Assembly (NCBI GenBank): GCA_030148665.1
Contig: JASBSZ010000013.1
Location: forward strand, 62,001-126,000
Origin: Alphaproteobacteria bacterium
GTDB lineage: Bacteria; Pseudomonadota; Alphaproteobacteria; Rhodobacterales; Rhodobacteraceae
Length of the DNA stretch: 64,000 nucleotides
Reading direction: 5' to 3'
Every line of letters begins with the position of its first letter. Within the stretch, counting starts at the first letter, position 1. Of this stretch, positions 63,981 to 64,000 are shown in pieces. The notes beneath the pieces were generated by a model, which saw only the letters and a list, made by a program, of their open reading frames with translations, was not told the DNA's origin and ran no database searches. The position numbers and the translations under genes were made by a program.

Positions 63981-64000
63981 GATGTTACCCGTCTCAAAGA

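Overview
The window is a 64 kb chromosomal segment of a high-GC alphaproteobacterium. The gene families, the radA-cvpA-purF order, PstA/PstC with long N-terminal extensions, a free-standing folate domain of a split methionine synthase and the CTTCTTCTTTGC-type intergenic repeats all point to the order Rhodobacterales (Paracoccus/Rhodobacter/Roseobacter relatives). It is mostly core and metabolic sequence: no insertion sequence, prophage, integrase, CRISPR array or rRNA was seen. Two identical tRNA-Asp genes are present.

Layout. 1-3.2 kb: the tail of an unidentified gene, a small secreted protein and TrkH on the plus strand, facing hisF-hisE. 3.3-11.2 kb: a minus-strand valine-catabolism block (mmsA, a carboxylate-amine ligase, an isobutyryl-CoA-type dehydrogenase, 3-hydroxyisobutyryl-CoA hydrolase, mmsB, a Crp/Fnr regulator) with a divergent LysR regulator. 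11.3-18.5 kb: a CBS-pair protein, coaD, two overlapping cyclophilins, then cysteine synthase - large MscS channel - alanyl-tRNA editing protein, and tandem tRNA-Asp. 18.6-25.9 kb: a dipeptide-type ABC importer with a divergent M20 deacylase. 25.9-29.9 kb: a VTT-like membrane protein, acuI, an acyl-CoA dehydrogenase and a divergent FadR-type regulator with visible operators. 30-38.4 kb: alr, mlaEF, a small membrane protein, pqiA, radA, cvpA, purF and an SDR. 38.5-44.3 kb: an enoyl-CoA hydratase homologue, a thioesterase, a pair of related unknown membrane proteins, rplM-rpsI, an acyltransferase and murI. 44.4-46.8 kb: a one-carbon operon (Virulence_fact-domain protein, MetF-like reductase, methyl-THF:corrinoid methyltransferase). 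47-51.6 kb: ppx/gppA, rlmE, a TDT-family transporter and guaB. 51.6-55.6 kb: a TetR regulator, an alpha/beta hydrolase, metA, a P-loop ATPase and an unknown protein. 56-63.9 kb: the complete phosphate regulon phoR-pstSCAB-phoU-phoB with a Pho box.

Genes in a block appear to work together. Many junctions are ATGA or short overlaps (hisF/hisE, mmsB/crp, cyclophilins, mscS/alaX, dppD/dppF, purF/SDR, metA/hydrolase), indicating translational coupling. Two families of dispersed palindromic repeats decorate the gaps. Family A (CTTCTTCTTTGC core, usually with a G/C-rich hairpin) lies at ends of transcription units. Family B (GGATCGC/GCGATCC plus CGCGCCCG/CGGGCGCG arms) lies between co-directional minus-strand genes.

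No clearly new defence or mobile system was found. The least explained items are the paired membrane proteins at 39.9-41.3 kb, the Virulence_fact/MetF/methyltransferase operon, the P-loop ATPase beside metA, the coiled-coil-bearing PstA, and the two repeat families. All calls are from reading sequence and translations; no database search was run.
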